From Paraglaciecola sp. 20A4 (GTDB taxonomy: Bacteria > Pseudomonadota > Gammaproteobacteria > Enterobacterales > Alteromonadaceae): 64,000 nucleotides of DNA. Shown here one piece after another: positions 28,308-37,138 of the stretch (the first letter of the stretch is position 1; the number at the start of each line of letters is the position of its first letter). The stretch covers positions 43,560-107,559 of the forward strand of contig NZ_WTPY01000014.1 of the NCBI RefSeq assembly GCF_011378905.1, read 5' to 3'. A program made the translations under genes and the position numbers. The notes under the pieces were generated by a model. It was given only the letters and a program-made list of their open reading frames with translations, did no database searches and was not told the origin of the DNA.

Positions 28308-29467
28308 AATCGAACCTTATGTCTTTTGATTATTTGCTTAATGACCACGTCCTAGAGCAAAACTGGAAGCAACTAACAGCGGGTTATAGAAATCTGTTAG
28401 TTGAGCAACAGTTGCAAACTGATTTTGTTGAATCATTCGAGTCTACTCAATCGTTGTCGGAACTTTATGAAAATAGCTTCACCCAATTTTTAGAAGAGGT
28501 GAACTTGACGGCTATCGAAAGACTGACAGGTTACATAGAAAACAAGGTTAGTTTGCCTCAATCAAACGTTATGCCTGCGCCTAGACTTAGGGAAGAAAGC
28601 GCACTACAAGTAAAGCGCGAAGAATCAAAAATAATAGAACCAAAGGTAATAGCAAAACAAAAAAAAATCATCGGAAATACCTCACATGAAGTGGTTAAAC
28701 CGTCAAACAAACTGACGCAGATAAAAACAACTAAGAATAAACTAAATCCACAGGTTACTGTTATTACAGCCGATTTTGCGCGGACTGAGTTGAATAACAG
28801 GGCGGTGTGTTCAGGCTGGGGTTATCAGTGGTCAGAGCGAAAGTTAGCGAGTCGGCACGAGGTTAAACCTGAAATATCACAATACGAAGCGCAAGCCACT
28901 ATTCGTGGCGTTGGCAATACAGACGCGATCCTAGGCGCGGTTAAAAAGGACGTCTTACATGCGCATAATAACAATACAGAGCTTACCAAAGAGAAGGGAC
29001 TCACTTTATCATCCAATAAAACGATTGACCGATTAATAGATGAGAAGGTTAAAACGATACAGTCCGCAAAAAAGACAGATTTTAACGTGATGAGTAACAG
29101 CACCCAGCATGCAAATAATATAGTCAAAGTTGCTAACCCGTCGCCCAAAAATGGATTGTTGACCGACGATGGTTCATCAAACGTCCCCAGCGCTATCAGC
29201 CCTCTCAGCACAAGCTCGGGTGTGGGGGGCTTGAGAGGTTTAGCCGCATTAGCTAAGGCCAATGTCACGGCAGACCAACCCTTATCACCAGAGACCAACG
29301 AGGTTAATGAAAATCGAGCCGTTGCAACGTCAATCCAAAAACCTTCGTTAAATATCGTGGATAACACGGCTTCATCTTCGCAAATAACCACTGCTTCAGG
29401 TATTGCCAAACTACTTGCACAAGAGGCAAGACGGGCCGGTATCGATTTGGAGAAATTCCAACCATGA
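28304..29467 (+). CDS. Tail-like operon protein of unknown function
   Basis: A 387-residue hydrophilic protein I cannot assign. The N-terminal 90 residues are helical (SFDYLLNDHVLEQNWKQL). The middle is Lys/Asn/Ser-rich and probably disordered, and a short conserved-looking end reads GIAKLLAQEARRAGIDLEKF. The start is a TTG with AAGGAG eight bases upstream, overlapping the previous stop as TTGA; an ATG at 28319 is the alternative. Its 3' end overlaps the hub gene by 4 bases. Context suggests a baseplate/tube connector or linker, but nothing in the sequence proves it. Confidence 0.6.
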   Translation: MKSNLMSFDYLLNDHVLEQNWKQLTAGYRNLLVEQQLQTDFVESFESTQSLSELYENSFTQFLEEVNLTAIERLTGYIENKVSLPQSNVMPAPRLREESALQVKREESKIIEPKVIAKQKKIIGNTSHEVVKPSNKLTQIKTTKNKLNPQVTVITADFARTELNNRAVCSGWGYQWSERKLASRHEVKPEISQYEAQATIRGVGNTDAILGAVKKDVLHAHNNNTELTKEKGLTLSSNKTIDRLIDEKVKTIQSAKKTDFNVMSNSTQHANNIVKVANPSPKNGLLTDDGSSNVPSAISPLSTSSGVGGLRGLAALAKANVTADQPLSPETNEVNENRAVATSIQKPSLNIVDNTASSSQITTASGIAKLLAQEARRAGIDLEKFQP

Positions 29468-30480
29468 GCTTAGCCAGACCAAATGCAATTATTACCATGG
29501 ACGGACAAAAATTCACTTCTGCCGAAGCTGGACTTGTGAGCTTACGGCTAGATCTTGGCTTTAATACCCATGACAGATTAGAGATGACCTTATGGGCTGA
29601 TTCTACATTATCCAATGTCAGCCCGGGGAGTGAACTCATCATAGAACTGAGCAATGAATTGGTGTCAGACAATTTACGTTCATCTGCGGGCGGATTACTC
29701 GGTGCGAGCAACGATAACGCCCTTTGGACTGGCACCATAGATATTGTGCAAAGTAACGCAGGGCAATTGCATTTGTCAGGATTGGCGAGTTCCGCCCAAT
29801 TGAGTCAATCAAGAATGTCAGCCACATGGGCTGACCAGAGTATTACCGACATAATCAAAGATATGGCGGGTGAGCTTGATGCAGAAATTGAAGCTGATCT
29901 GCAATTATCTAATTACAGCATAGATAACAGCCGCAGTGTCTGGTCGTACTTATACGATTTAGCACAACTAACAGGTGCTGAACTTAGCAGTGCTGGTGGT
30001 GGTGGACTGCGTTTTATCTTGGCCGCCAAAGGTGGCGCGTCAATATCACTTCGCTATGGTGCTGATCTGATTGATTGGCATTTATCTGAAAAGCAAACTT
30101 CAACTCTTACCTTGGCAGCGGAACATGGTGCATCTAGCTCACAAGGCAAAGAGAAGTGGCATTGGTTAGCGCATGATCCCGTTGGGGCAGGCGCTGATAG
30201 CACCGTCATCCCTTCGGCTTTTTCGAGTCGCGAAGCGGCAGATTTATTTTCTAAAGCCGCGCAGTTAAGACAAAAGCGTTCCTCAATGCAAGGAGAAGTT
30301 TGGGTCGGCGGGCGAATTGATCTGCGTCCAGGTGGTTTAGTTGAGTTAACTGGATTGCCTAGAGGTGACAGCGGAACGTTACGTATCAAGGCAGTGACAC
30401 ATCAGTTGGATGGTCAAAGTGGTTTTATTACCGCGTTGGCTGTGGAGGGCTACAGCGAAAGCTTTGGCATTGGGTTTTGA
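29464..30480 (+). CDS. Baseplate hub protein, phage late-control GpD-like
   Basis: Forms the trimeric hub connecting tube and spike (gp27/VgrG N-terminal type). The 338 residues show the layered fold: an N-terminal strand region (GLVSLRLDLGFNTHDRLEMT), the hub segment SITDIIKDMAGELDAEIEAD, and the diagnostic NSRSVWSYLYDLAQLTGAEL near residues 157-176. The last strands include GGLVELTGLPRGDSGTLRIK. It overlaps both neighbours by 4 bases; the spike gene uses a TTG start inside its stop. Confidence 0.85.
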   Translation: MSLARPNAIITMDGQKFTSAEAGLVSLRLDLGFNTHDRLEMTLWADSTLSNVSPGSELIIELSNELVSDNLRSSAGGLLGASNDNALWTGTIDIVQSNAGQLHLSGLASSAQLSQSRMSATWADQSITDIIKDMAGELDAEIEADLQLSNYSIDNSRSVWSYLYDLAQLTGAELSSAGGGGLRFILAAKGGASISLRYGADLIDWHLSEKQTSTLTLAAEHGASSSQGKEKWHWLAHDPVGAGADSTVIPSAFSSREAADLFSKAAQLRQKRSSMQGEVWVGGRIDLRPGGLVELTGLPRGDSGTLRIKAVTHQLDGQSGFITALAVEGYSESFGIGF

Positions 30481-31139
30481 GCGAATTAATTGACACATTA
30501 AGAGCCATTGTTCGTGATGAAATGGCGCGCAACCGCTGTGCAGAGTTGGGCATAGTAGTGCAAGTCCATGCGAATGGTGGCGATGGCAACAACCATCAGG
30601 TAGATGTGCGTTTACGCAGTTCAGGTGTGGAATTAAAACGCGCCCCGGTAACCGTGCAACGCTATGGCATATCAGCGTTGCCTAGGGTGGGTGACTTGGT
30701 GTTGGTGGTGTTTTTACGGGGGGAGTTAAACGCGCCTATGGTTATTGGCTGCGTTTACGATGCAGGCGTGCAGCCTCCAGAAGCAGATGAAGGAGAAATG
30801 GTATATGTGGTGCCAGATGAAGGACGGGAGAAGCATTTACATATGGAATTGCCGTCTGGAACCACACTGACCTTTGGTGACGAAAAGGTCACGTTAGTCT
30901 CCGGCGAGACACAAGTCGAGATTGAAAACGATGGTTCGGTGAAAATTCACTCAGCCAAGAATGTGGAGTTAAGTGCGTCAGGTGACATCAGTTTGCAGGC
31001 TGACGGAGCGATAAAATTTGAGGCCGCGACCAATATCGAAATGAAAGCTAAGGGCGTAAATATCGAAGCCAGTACTGAGGCAAATGTTAAGGCCTCAGCC
31101 CTTAATTTTACTGGGGTTGCCCAGTTTAGTCCGAGTTAA
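30477..31139 (+). CDS. Baseplate spike protein, gpV/gp5-like
   Basis: Forms the trimeric puncturing spike below the hub. The 220 residues contain an OB-fold domain (about 20-110; LPRVGDLVLVVFLRGELNAP and MVIGCVYD) followed by a repetitive beta-helix stalk with VEIENDGSVKIHSAKNVEL and ISLQADGAIKFEAATNIEM. A separate PAAR-like tip protein is encoded next, as in phage-type spikes. The start is a TTG within TTGA, overlapping the hub stop codon. Confidence 0.88.
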   Translation: MSELIDTLRAIVRDEMARNRCAELGIVVQVHANGGDGNNHQVDVRLRSSGVELKRAPVTVQRYGISALPRVGDLVLVVFLRGELNAPMVIGCVYDAGVQPPEADEGEMVYVVPDEGREKHLHMELPSGTTLTFGDEKVTLVSGETQVEIENDGSVKIHSAKNVELSASGDISLQADGAIKFEAATNIEMKAKGVNIEASTEANVKASALNFTGVAQFSPS

Positions 31140-31141
31140 TC

Positions 31142-31477
31142 GTGTCGAAACCTGCGGTGAGTATCGGTTGTGCTGTTTTGCTATCCCCCGGTGCTGCTGG
31201 TCCGCCGGATAGCGGGATGATAACCACTATCTTTCAAACAAGTTTTTTGGCTAGCGGTATGCCATTGGCAGTCAGTGGCTCACTTTGCCAAATGATAAAT
31301 AGCGTAAGTGGTGTGCCATATGTACTGCCAATAGGCTCAGTGGGTAGCTCGAGTACATTAACAATATCAGGACAAGGATTAGTGCGAATGGGTGACCAAA
31401 TACCCAGCGGCCCGGGTATTTTAACTATTATTGGTCCGCCAGCGAGTCCGGCGTTTTTAGATAGTGGTCCACCGTAA
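31142..31477 (+). CDS. PAAR-like spike tip protein
   Basis: A 111-residue Gly/Ser/Pro-rich protein that would cap and sharpen the spike. Features fitting PAAR-like folds are the short repeated strands SGVPYVLPIGSVGSSSTLTI and GLVRMGDQIPSGPGILTIIG, and its place two bases after the spike gene. Cys residues are present but the usual three-His/one-Cys metal site is not obvious. It starts with GTG. Confidence 0.72.
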   Translation: MSKPAVSIGCAVLLSPGAAGPPDSGMITTIFQTSFLASGMPLAVSGSLCQMINSVSGVPYVLPIGSVGSSSTLTISGQGLVRMGDQIPSGPGILTIIGPPASPAFLDSGPP

Positions 31478-31527
31478 AACGTCAAGATTGTAGTTAAGCA
31501 TTACAAATATTGAAAAGGAGATAAATC

Positions 31528-32004
31528 ATGCCAAGAGAAAGTACTAACAAGCTAGATGAGCTGCTAGGGCTGGACTTATGGTTAGATTATCAAAGCTCTC
31601 CTGGTTTTTATGAAAATGCCGACTTAAGATACGAATTACGGGGGATTGGTGCTAGGGATATAAAAGTAGCTCGGGGTGTCGACACGTTGCGCCAAGCGAT
31701 AGTTAACCGTATCAAAACTTACAAAGGCGAGCTATTACCTTTAGGGCATCCTGAGTATGGTTCAAGGCATCACGAGTTAATTGGTCAGCCCAATGTTGAA
31801 CGCACTCGAAATCTTATAAAACTGTTTATTTTGCAGGCCCTAAAGCAAGAGCGACGTATCGAAAAAGTGCTTTCTGCCAATGTACTTGCTGAGCATGAAC
31901 CACCTAGGGAAACAGTTCGAATTGAGCTTAAATTACAAATTCGCAGTGTTCCCCTACCGCTCAATATTATTGTACCTTTTAACCTAACGGAGAGTTTGAT
32001 ATGA
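31528..32004 (+). CDS. Baseplate wedge protein gp25/GPW-like
   Basis: Initiates sheath assembly at the baseplate. The 158 residues carry the W/gp25 domain: VDTLRQAIVNRIKTYKGELL, LGHPEYGSRHHELIGQPN and the helix NLIKLFILQALKQERRIEKV. AAAAGGAG is 8 bases before the ATG. A 50-base gap precedes it, the first clear gap since the helical protein gene. It overlaps the baseplate J gene by 4 bases. Confidence 0.9.
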   Translation: MPRESTNKLDELLGLDLWLDYQSSPGFYENADLRYELRGIGARDIKVARGVDTLRQAIVNRIKTYKGELLPLGHPEYGSRHHELIGQPNVERTRNLIKLFILQALKQERRIEKVLSANVLAEHEPPRETVRIELKLQIRSVPLPLNIIVPFNLTESLI

Positions 32005-33863
32005 GCTATGTCGCTGAACCTTATGCGCAGTTTGTTGATGATCTGTTAACCGGTTTTACAGGGGGGCATGTACGGGAAATATTTCGAATGCTGGAGGAAC
32101 AACGTCCCTTTAGGTTATCGACAGATGGTGCTGCGCTACCTAGTACCATACGGGTTTTTGGACAAAAAGAAGGCGCGATAAATAAGTTTGAGTTTTTTTT
32201 ATTTAGACTTAACACTGACTACCAATTACTTGATGGCACGGATATCCAGTGGCTCAGTAAAAGCGATGGTTCGCCTGCTATTGATGCAATATGGCCAGCA
32301 GATGGCACTACATTCTACGTCAACTACGAGTCCACAGGTGGGTCGCAAATAGCACCGTTATTAACTGACCGTAGTCCTGGCAGCGTGACGCGTTTGTTGG
32401 CTGAAAGTGTCGGTCGAGAATATGCCGTGCTGTCTGGGCAGTTAGAAAAAGTATACGAGGCTGCATTTCTGAGCACCGCAGCAGGTAGAGATTTAGAAAA
32501 CGTAGTCGCCCTAATTGGACTTGAACGTTATGGTCGCAATGTTGCCGAGGGTATGGTGAGTTTTAGCAGAACCACGCCATCGCCCGCCGATATTACCATT
32601 GCATCTGGCAAAAGACTCAGTACAGCAGATGCGCCAGCCGTTACGTTTGAAACCACCAGAACCGTGACATTGCAACGAGGACAGTTAAGTGTTGACTCAC
32701 CGGTACAAGCACTAACGCCCGATAGTAAAGGTATTGTTGCAGCCAACACTATCGTCGTTATCAATCGACCTATTTTAGGTATCGATAGCGTAAGTAATCC
32801 TGAAGCAACGAAATTTGCCGGTCAAAATGAAAGTGACGATGCACTTAGGTTAAGGGCTAAACGAGCGCTAGAAAGTGCAGGTCAGGCAACAGTGGGGGCT
32901 TTGCAAGGCGTGCTAACGGGATTACACGGTTTGCGTGAAAAAGACATGCGTTTTACCGAAGATCCAATAGAGCATCCGGGCATTGTTAACCTTGAAATTG
33001 CATTACCTGAACTTTCTCCATTGCAAACAGAAGACTACAAAAGGCGTGCAATGGCGCTATTAGAAGAAACTCGGCCAGTAGGCATTCGCATTCGCCACAA
33101 TATTGAAGCATTTCAGCCACCGGGTCCCGCTCAACCAAGCACAGGTCAAGACAGTCCGATTGATGGCGCCCCTATTGTTGCAGCGGATGGTATAGGAGAA
33201 AAGCTCCATATGCCTGTTGATTTCAACGTAACACTGCAGCCCACTACGTTGACACTCACCCCAGAAGAGCAAGAAAAGTTGATAGGCATGGGTATAAGCA
33301 CAATAAATGACTTCATTGCTGAGGCTGGCTTAGGCGAGACGTTGGTTTACAACCAACTTATTGCCGCATTAATGAATATAGATGGTGTGCTGGACGTAAC
33401 GTTAGAAATGTTCCCTACCAGTAAGCCTGAAGCAAGTCGAACACGCAATGTTATGCCTAATCAGTTAGGTGCTAGGCCGATTGCTGGTGTGGTCGATGTG
33501 CAAATTGGTAATTCACTTGTGGCACTGGATATTACCGTGGCGGTTACCTTTAATGGGGCCGGTGAAATCGGCAATGTGGAAAGTAACGCCAACGCGGCAG
33601 CTAATGATATTCGCAGCGATTTACAACAAGCACTTAATCGTTTTACGGCGAGCCAAATCGATCCGGCAATATTGCTAGGGTTGATCCCAGGGTCTGAGAG
33701 CTATGCACCTGATGAAGTACATTATCGTGTAGAATTTATGGGTGATGGTATAAGAATAAATCAGTCTGATATCGTTATTCCGTCTACCGGATTGGAAAGA
33801 TTCTGGATCCGCTCAGCCAGTGTACTTGACCAAAGTGGTACCGTTTTGGGGAGTAGCGTATGA
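32001..33863 (+). CDS. Baseplate assembly protein J-like
   Basis: A wedge component linking the hub to the sheath initiator (T4 gp6/P2 gpJ type). The 620 residues include the characteristic middle segment AAGRDLENVVALIGLERYGR, SGKRLSTADAPAVTFETT, and NPEATKFAGQNESDDALRLR followed by AKRALESAGQATVGALQGV. The C-terminal half carries extra domains, which makes it longer than P2 gpJ (about 300 residues). It overlaps gp25 upstream and the next gene downstream by 4 bases each. Confidence 0.88.
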   Translation: MSYVAEPYAQFVDDLLTGFTGGHVREIFRMLEEQRPFRLSTDGAALPSTIRVFGQKEGAINKFEFFLFRLNTDYQLLDGTDIQWLSKSDGSPAIDAIWPADGTTFYVNYESTGGSQIAPLLTDRSPGSVTRLLAESVGREYAVLSGQLEKVYEAAFLSTAAGRDLENVVALIGLERYGRNVAEGMVSFSRTTPSPADITIASGKRLSTADAPAVTFETTRTVTLQRGQLSVDSPVQALTPDSKGIVAANTIVVINRPILGIDSVSNPEATKFAGQNESDDALRLRAKRALESAGQATVGALQGVLTGLHGLREKDMRFTEDPIEHPGIVNLEIALPELSPLQTEDYKRRAMALLEETRPVGIRIRHNIEAFQPPGPAQPSTGQDSPIDGAPIVAADGIGEKLHMPVDFNVTLQPTTLTLTPEEQEKLIGMGISTINDFIAEAGLGETLVYNQLIAALMNIDGVLDVTLEMFPTSKPEASRTRNVMPNQLGARPIAGVVDVQIGNSLVALDITVAVTFNGAGEIGNVESNANAAANDIRSDLQQALNRFTASQIDPAILLGLIPGSESYAPDEVHYRVEFMGDGIRINQSDIVIPSTGLERFWIRSASVLDQSGTVLGSSV

Positions 33864-35632
33864 CGGTAAAAGTCTCCGGGCGCGGGCAAAAAGTACTGCA
33901 GCGCTTTCCAAAGCATATGGAAGCTGAAGCGCGTGGAAAATTGCTTGCTAGTGTGGTCAATACGATCGTTAGAGATCAAGACGTTCAGTCTGCAGATATG
34001 CAAAGTATTCGGTGTGCCCACCGACTGTTCGAGGCCAAACAAATAAGTGATTTATTGCTACTAGCGAGCCTGCATGGCATTAGCCGTGCTGATATGTCAG
34101 TGCTTTATGCCCGCCAGCAAAAATCATCTGAATTGCTATTACAACTCAAGCAAAATGTTGAAGCAGATGGTGATGACGCTGTGCGTGAAAAGCTTGCTGA
34201 ATCGTTTGTACAGCTTTATGCCCTTGGGACTGAAACACCTCTTCGGCTTTTTTCGCAAGCACATTTAGATGTTGATAGTTCCGATGCTGATATTTCTGAT
34301 GCTAATAGTTTCGATGTGAATGAAGCAATTGATCGACTCATTACTTCCGCTGTTCAATCTGGTCAAACACATACCTTGCTAGAAAGTATTCGCAAACGAA
34401 TTGTAGAGACCTGCGCTATTCACATTAAAGGCAACGGCACAATCGAAGCTTTGTTGCGTGGAGCGGCAAACGTATTAGATTTGAATTTGGGTGACATAGA
34501 GCACAGTGAAGATCGTTTCTGGCACGCAGGAGCGGTTCACGATCGCATTCAACTTAGTTGCCTAGATGAAACCTGTACTACCCATAAAATCCTTCCTAAA
34601 ACAGAATATATGGGCATTGAAGAAAACCCTAAGGTTATTGCGCAAAGAGGACCAAACCCATATAAACACGCTGATCTATTTCATTTTTTACGTAAAGGGT
34701 TTGATGATGCGGTCCTTGAAATCAGAGTATTGGGAAACCTAAATAGAACCGTCAGTCCTATGGTGGTTAATCGAGATGAAGGTCATGGCGTGGGTTTTTT
34801 TGGCTTAGTGCCAAATGGACAAGCGTTAATTTTTACCCAGGGCGGTCGTGTCTTGCTAGATGGAAAAGATGTCACTAGCAGATCCTATGCGTGGCAAGGG
34901 GCGTGTTTTGCGCAGTACGATGCTACTTTGCTTGATACCGATGACTCTGTATCGACTAACCGAAATGATTTTGTTTTTGCTGATGCGGATGCACCAGATA
35001 CCGAAAATGACGGCAAAAGTAGGTTTGTAACCGTTTCGCCATTCGGCGCGTTAAATCGAGATGCACTTATCCCTCACGCGGGTTCAAGTCTGCCCATGCC
35101 GAGCATTAGCGTGTGTAAAACTCGCTTTGCTTTTTTTGTTCAACATGGACACTTTTCAACAAAACTTGAAGGGACAACCGCGCCCAGTGCCAGCGCCTTT
35201 GACGATGATGTTTTTGCGTCAACACCCAGTGCTGTGCGCGATCACATTACGTTAGTTACTCCTAGGTTTGGTGTGGGTTTCGCAGACGCTTCAGTGTTTG
35301 CCACAAAAAATGGCAACGAAAAATTACAGGCCGCTGGATTTATTCACTTACGTTGGCTAGAGCGTCAAGCTTATAAGGTGAAATTGCTTATCCCAAATCG
35401 CTTTCGACTATTTGATAACAGCAACGGCGCTCAAATTGCAGATTTAGTGAAACAAGGTATTAAACGTTTTCGTCCTGCTGGTGTTGATGTGGTTGTTGAC
35501 TATGTTGAGCCTTATTGGATAGCGGGAGATGCTGCCTTGCCAGGAGACATTGACGGGATGAGTGCAATCGACCAAATACGCTCACAAACAGTATTGGCGC
35601 CACAATTGGGCCCGGTACCGGTACCGGTTTGA
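33860..35632 (+). CDS. Probable baseplate wedge/tail protein I-like
   Basis: A 590-residue protein. The N-terminal 130 residues are helical and the middle is mixed. The end has the pattern LVKQGIKRFRPAGVDVVVDY, resembling the C-terminal helix-strand of phage tail protein I family members. Position right after the J gene supports this, since I follows J in P2-like tails. Most of the sequence (residues 100-520) has no counterpart I recognise; Asp-rich stretches occur at about 137-150 and 355-385. The 86-base gap after it separates the baseplate block from the accessory block. Confidence 0.6.
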   Translation: MTVKVSGRGQKVLQRFPKHMEAEARGKLLASVVNTIVRDQDVQSADMQSIRCAHRLFEAKQISDLLLLASLHGISRADMSVLYARQQKSSELLLQLKQNVEADGDDAVREKLAESFVQLYALGTETPLRLFSQAHLDVDSSDADISDANSFDVNEAIDRLITSAVQSGQTHTLLESIRKRIVETCAIHIKGNGTIEALLRGAANVLDLNLGDIEHSEDRFWHAGAVHDRIQLSCLDETCTTHKILPKTEYMGIEENPKVIAQRGPNPYKHADLFHFLRKGFDDAVLEIRVLGNLNRTVSPMVVNRDEGHGVGFFGLVPNGQALIFTQGGRVLLDGKDVTSRSYAWQGACFAQYDATLLDTDDSVSTNRNDFVFADADAPDTENDGKSRFVTVSPFGALNRDALIPHAGSSLPMPSISVCKTRFAFFVQHGHFSTKLEGTTAPSASAFDDDVFASTPSAVRDHITLVTPRFGVGFADASVFATKNGNEKLQAAGFIHLRWLERQAYKVKLLIPNRFRLFDNSNGAQIADLVKQGIKRFRPAGVDVVVDYVEPYWIAGDAALPGDIDGMSAIDQIRSQTVLAPQLGPVPVPV

Positions 35633-35718
35633 TGTTGTGCCTTACGGATAAGACCTTCGATTTACCCAAAGCATTTTTGTAGATGTTGTTCATCTGACTT
35701 TACAAGAGAGATAAGTAT

Positions 35719-36438
35719 ATGGAACTTAATGAATTTACAGCAAAACCAGTATCACCTGGTGAACCTATTACGTCAGAAGCTTGGAATGAGTTGGTATCAG
35801 GCATTAAGGCGCTTAATGATTTTGTTTTAGCGAATCAATCGACGGCGTTAAATGTGCAACTCAGCAACACAGATATTTCACGAAATACCGTTCGGGTGAC
35901 AGCGTTACGCGATGATGGCTGGTTAGCCCAGGCGGTTTCTCCGGTAAACGGCGGGGATTCGTTTGTCTTTACATCTTTGCCACCAGGCGCTTATGTGATT
36001 ATGGCTGATGCACCTGGTTTTAAGGCTTCAAAAGAAAATGTCACCATACCTAGCGATGAAATCGTTAAATTGACCCTCGAACAAAATGGCGCATTTATGC
36101 CTAATTTAATTGGTGTTGAGCTTGCGTCGGCGCTGGCCATTTTAGACGACAGCAGTATTACCGTAGGACGTTTAATCGATGTGTTCGGGCGTGAATTAGC
36201 CCCCGCTAAACCAACGTCGGAATACGCTAGCCAACCAATCGTTATGCAAATTCCGGATCCTAGTGATGCCGTGCCACCGGAAGGTAAAGTGCAATTAGTC
36301 GTTTCTGCAGCACTGCAACTAGATAGCTCAGTAGAAATTCCACCGTTAACAGGCTTGACCTTGACAGAGGCACGTAAAGCGCTTGAAGCCATTGGTCTTA
36401 AATTGGGTAAAGTTGAAACCAGACAGAAATCGGAATAA
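35719..36438 (+). CDS. PASTA-domain protein with carboxypeptidase-regulatory-like domain
   Basis: A 239-residue protein with three parts. It has a short N-terminal part (residues 1-45), a beta-sandwich like carboxypeptidase-regulatory/PEGA domains (about 46-125; FTSLPPGAYVIMADAPGFKA), and PASTA-type repeats: MPNLIGVELASALAIL to PPEGKVQLVVS (about 130-195), then IPPLTGLTLTEARKALEAIG. The last PASTA unit stops after about 34 residues, half the normal length. PASTA domains bind peptidoglycan-like ligands in kinases and PBPs, so a role in envelope contact is plausible. AGAGAGA precedes the ATG. Confidence 0.72.
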   Translation: MELNEFTAKPVSPGEPITSEAWNELVSGIKALNDFVLANQSTALNVQLSNTDISRNTVRVTALRDDGWLAQAVSPVNGGDSFVFTSLPPGAYVIMADAPGFKASKENVTIPSDEIVKLTLEQNGAFMPNLIGVELASALAILDDSSITVGRLIDVFGRELAPAKPTSEYASQPIVMQIPDPSDAVPPEGKVQLVVSAALQLDSSVEIPPLTGLTLTEARKALEAIGLKLGKVETRQKSE

Positions 36439-36454
36439 TCAGGGGAGAATAATT

Positions 36455-37072
36455 ATGGCTACATTTAGCGCTAACAAGCCGAGTTTGCTTAGTTCTACAC
36501 AAACAAAATCGCTTATCACCGGAATACAGGGCAGGGAACAAGCAAACACGATTATTCCGGCTGCTCGAAATATTAATCAACCCATATTCGTTGATTTAGA
36601 TGACAAACCGGCTATTGCCAGTGTCGTTAGGGGCGGATTTAAAGTGCCGTCCGTATTGCCAGATAATGCGCGACTCGAGGCTTTTTTAAGCGGCCTACAG
36701 ATCAGAGAACCGACTAGGGAGCCTAGAGTGTTAGATCAAAATATTGCCGCGGGTACCCGAGTAAGTGTTGGCACCGAAGTGGACTTAATACTGGCACCAC
36801 GAGAAGACATTAATATCGGTATTTTTGATGATATTCATATTGACGTTAAAGATACCAGTATTGGTGAATTACTCGACCGGGTGAAAGATCAAAATGATCT
36901 GCGCGGCTTAGTGCTCAAATATGAAAATGCGAATGATGTAGAAGAAAACGACAAAGTTATTTTAACCGATATGCTCGGGCAATTCGCAGGCATAAATATT
37001 AATGAAGGTAAACCGGGTCAGGGCTTTAGCAATGCCTTTAACAGTGTTCGAGTAGCACTAGCATTTAAGTAA
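36455..37072 (+). CDS. Second PASTA-like tail accessory protein
   Basis: A 205-residue protein. Residues 69-117 (VPSVLPDNARLEAFLSGLQI to VSVGTEVDLILAP) have the PASTA layout; the flanks are unassigned. I start at the ATG after GGGGAGAATAATT; the open frame extends 24 codons further into the previous gene. Its similarity in architecture to its upstream neighbour suggests a paired or duplicated function on the particle surface. Confidence 0.62.
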   Translation: MATFSANKPSLLSSTQTKSLITGIQGREQANTIIPAARNINQPIFVDLDDKPAIASVVRGGFKVPSVLPDNARLEAFLSGLQIREPTREPRVLDQNIAAGTRVSVGTEVDLILAPREDINIGIFDDIHIDVKDTSIGELLDRVKDQNDLRGLVLKYENANDVEENDKVILTDMLGQFAGININEGKPGQGFSNAFNSVRVALAFK

Positions 37073-37138
37073 TTGTGCCTAAGCGAAATAGGGACGTACT
37101 TTCATGTAGCTCATTTTGATAATGGGATAGATTACAAT

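Noticed and set aside
28819..29738. Minus-strand frames of 194 and 144 codons opposite the unknown protein and hub genes
   Set aside because: They overlap co-directional operon genes with ribosome sites and coupled stops, and have no ribosome sites or protein-like motifs of their own.
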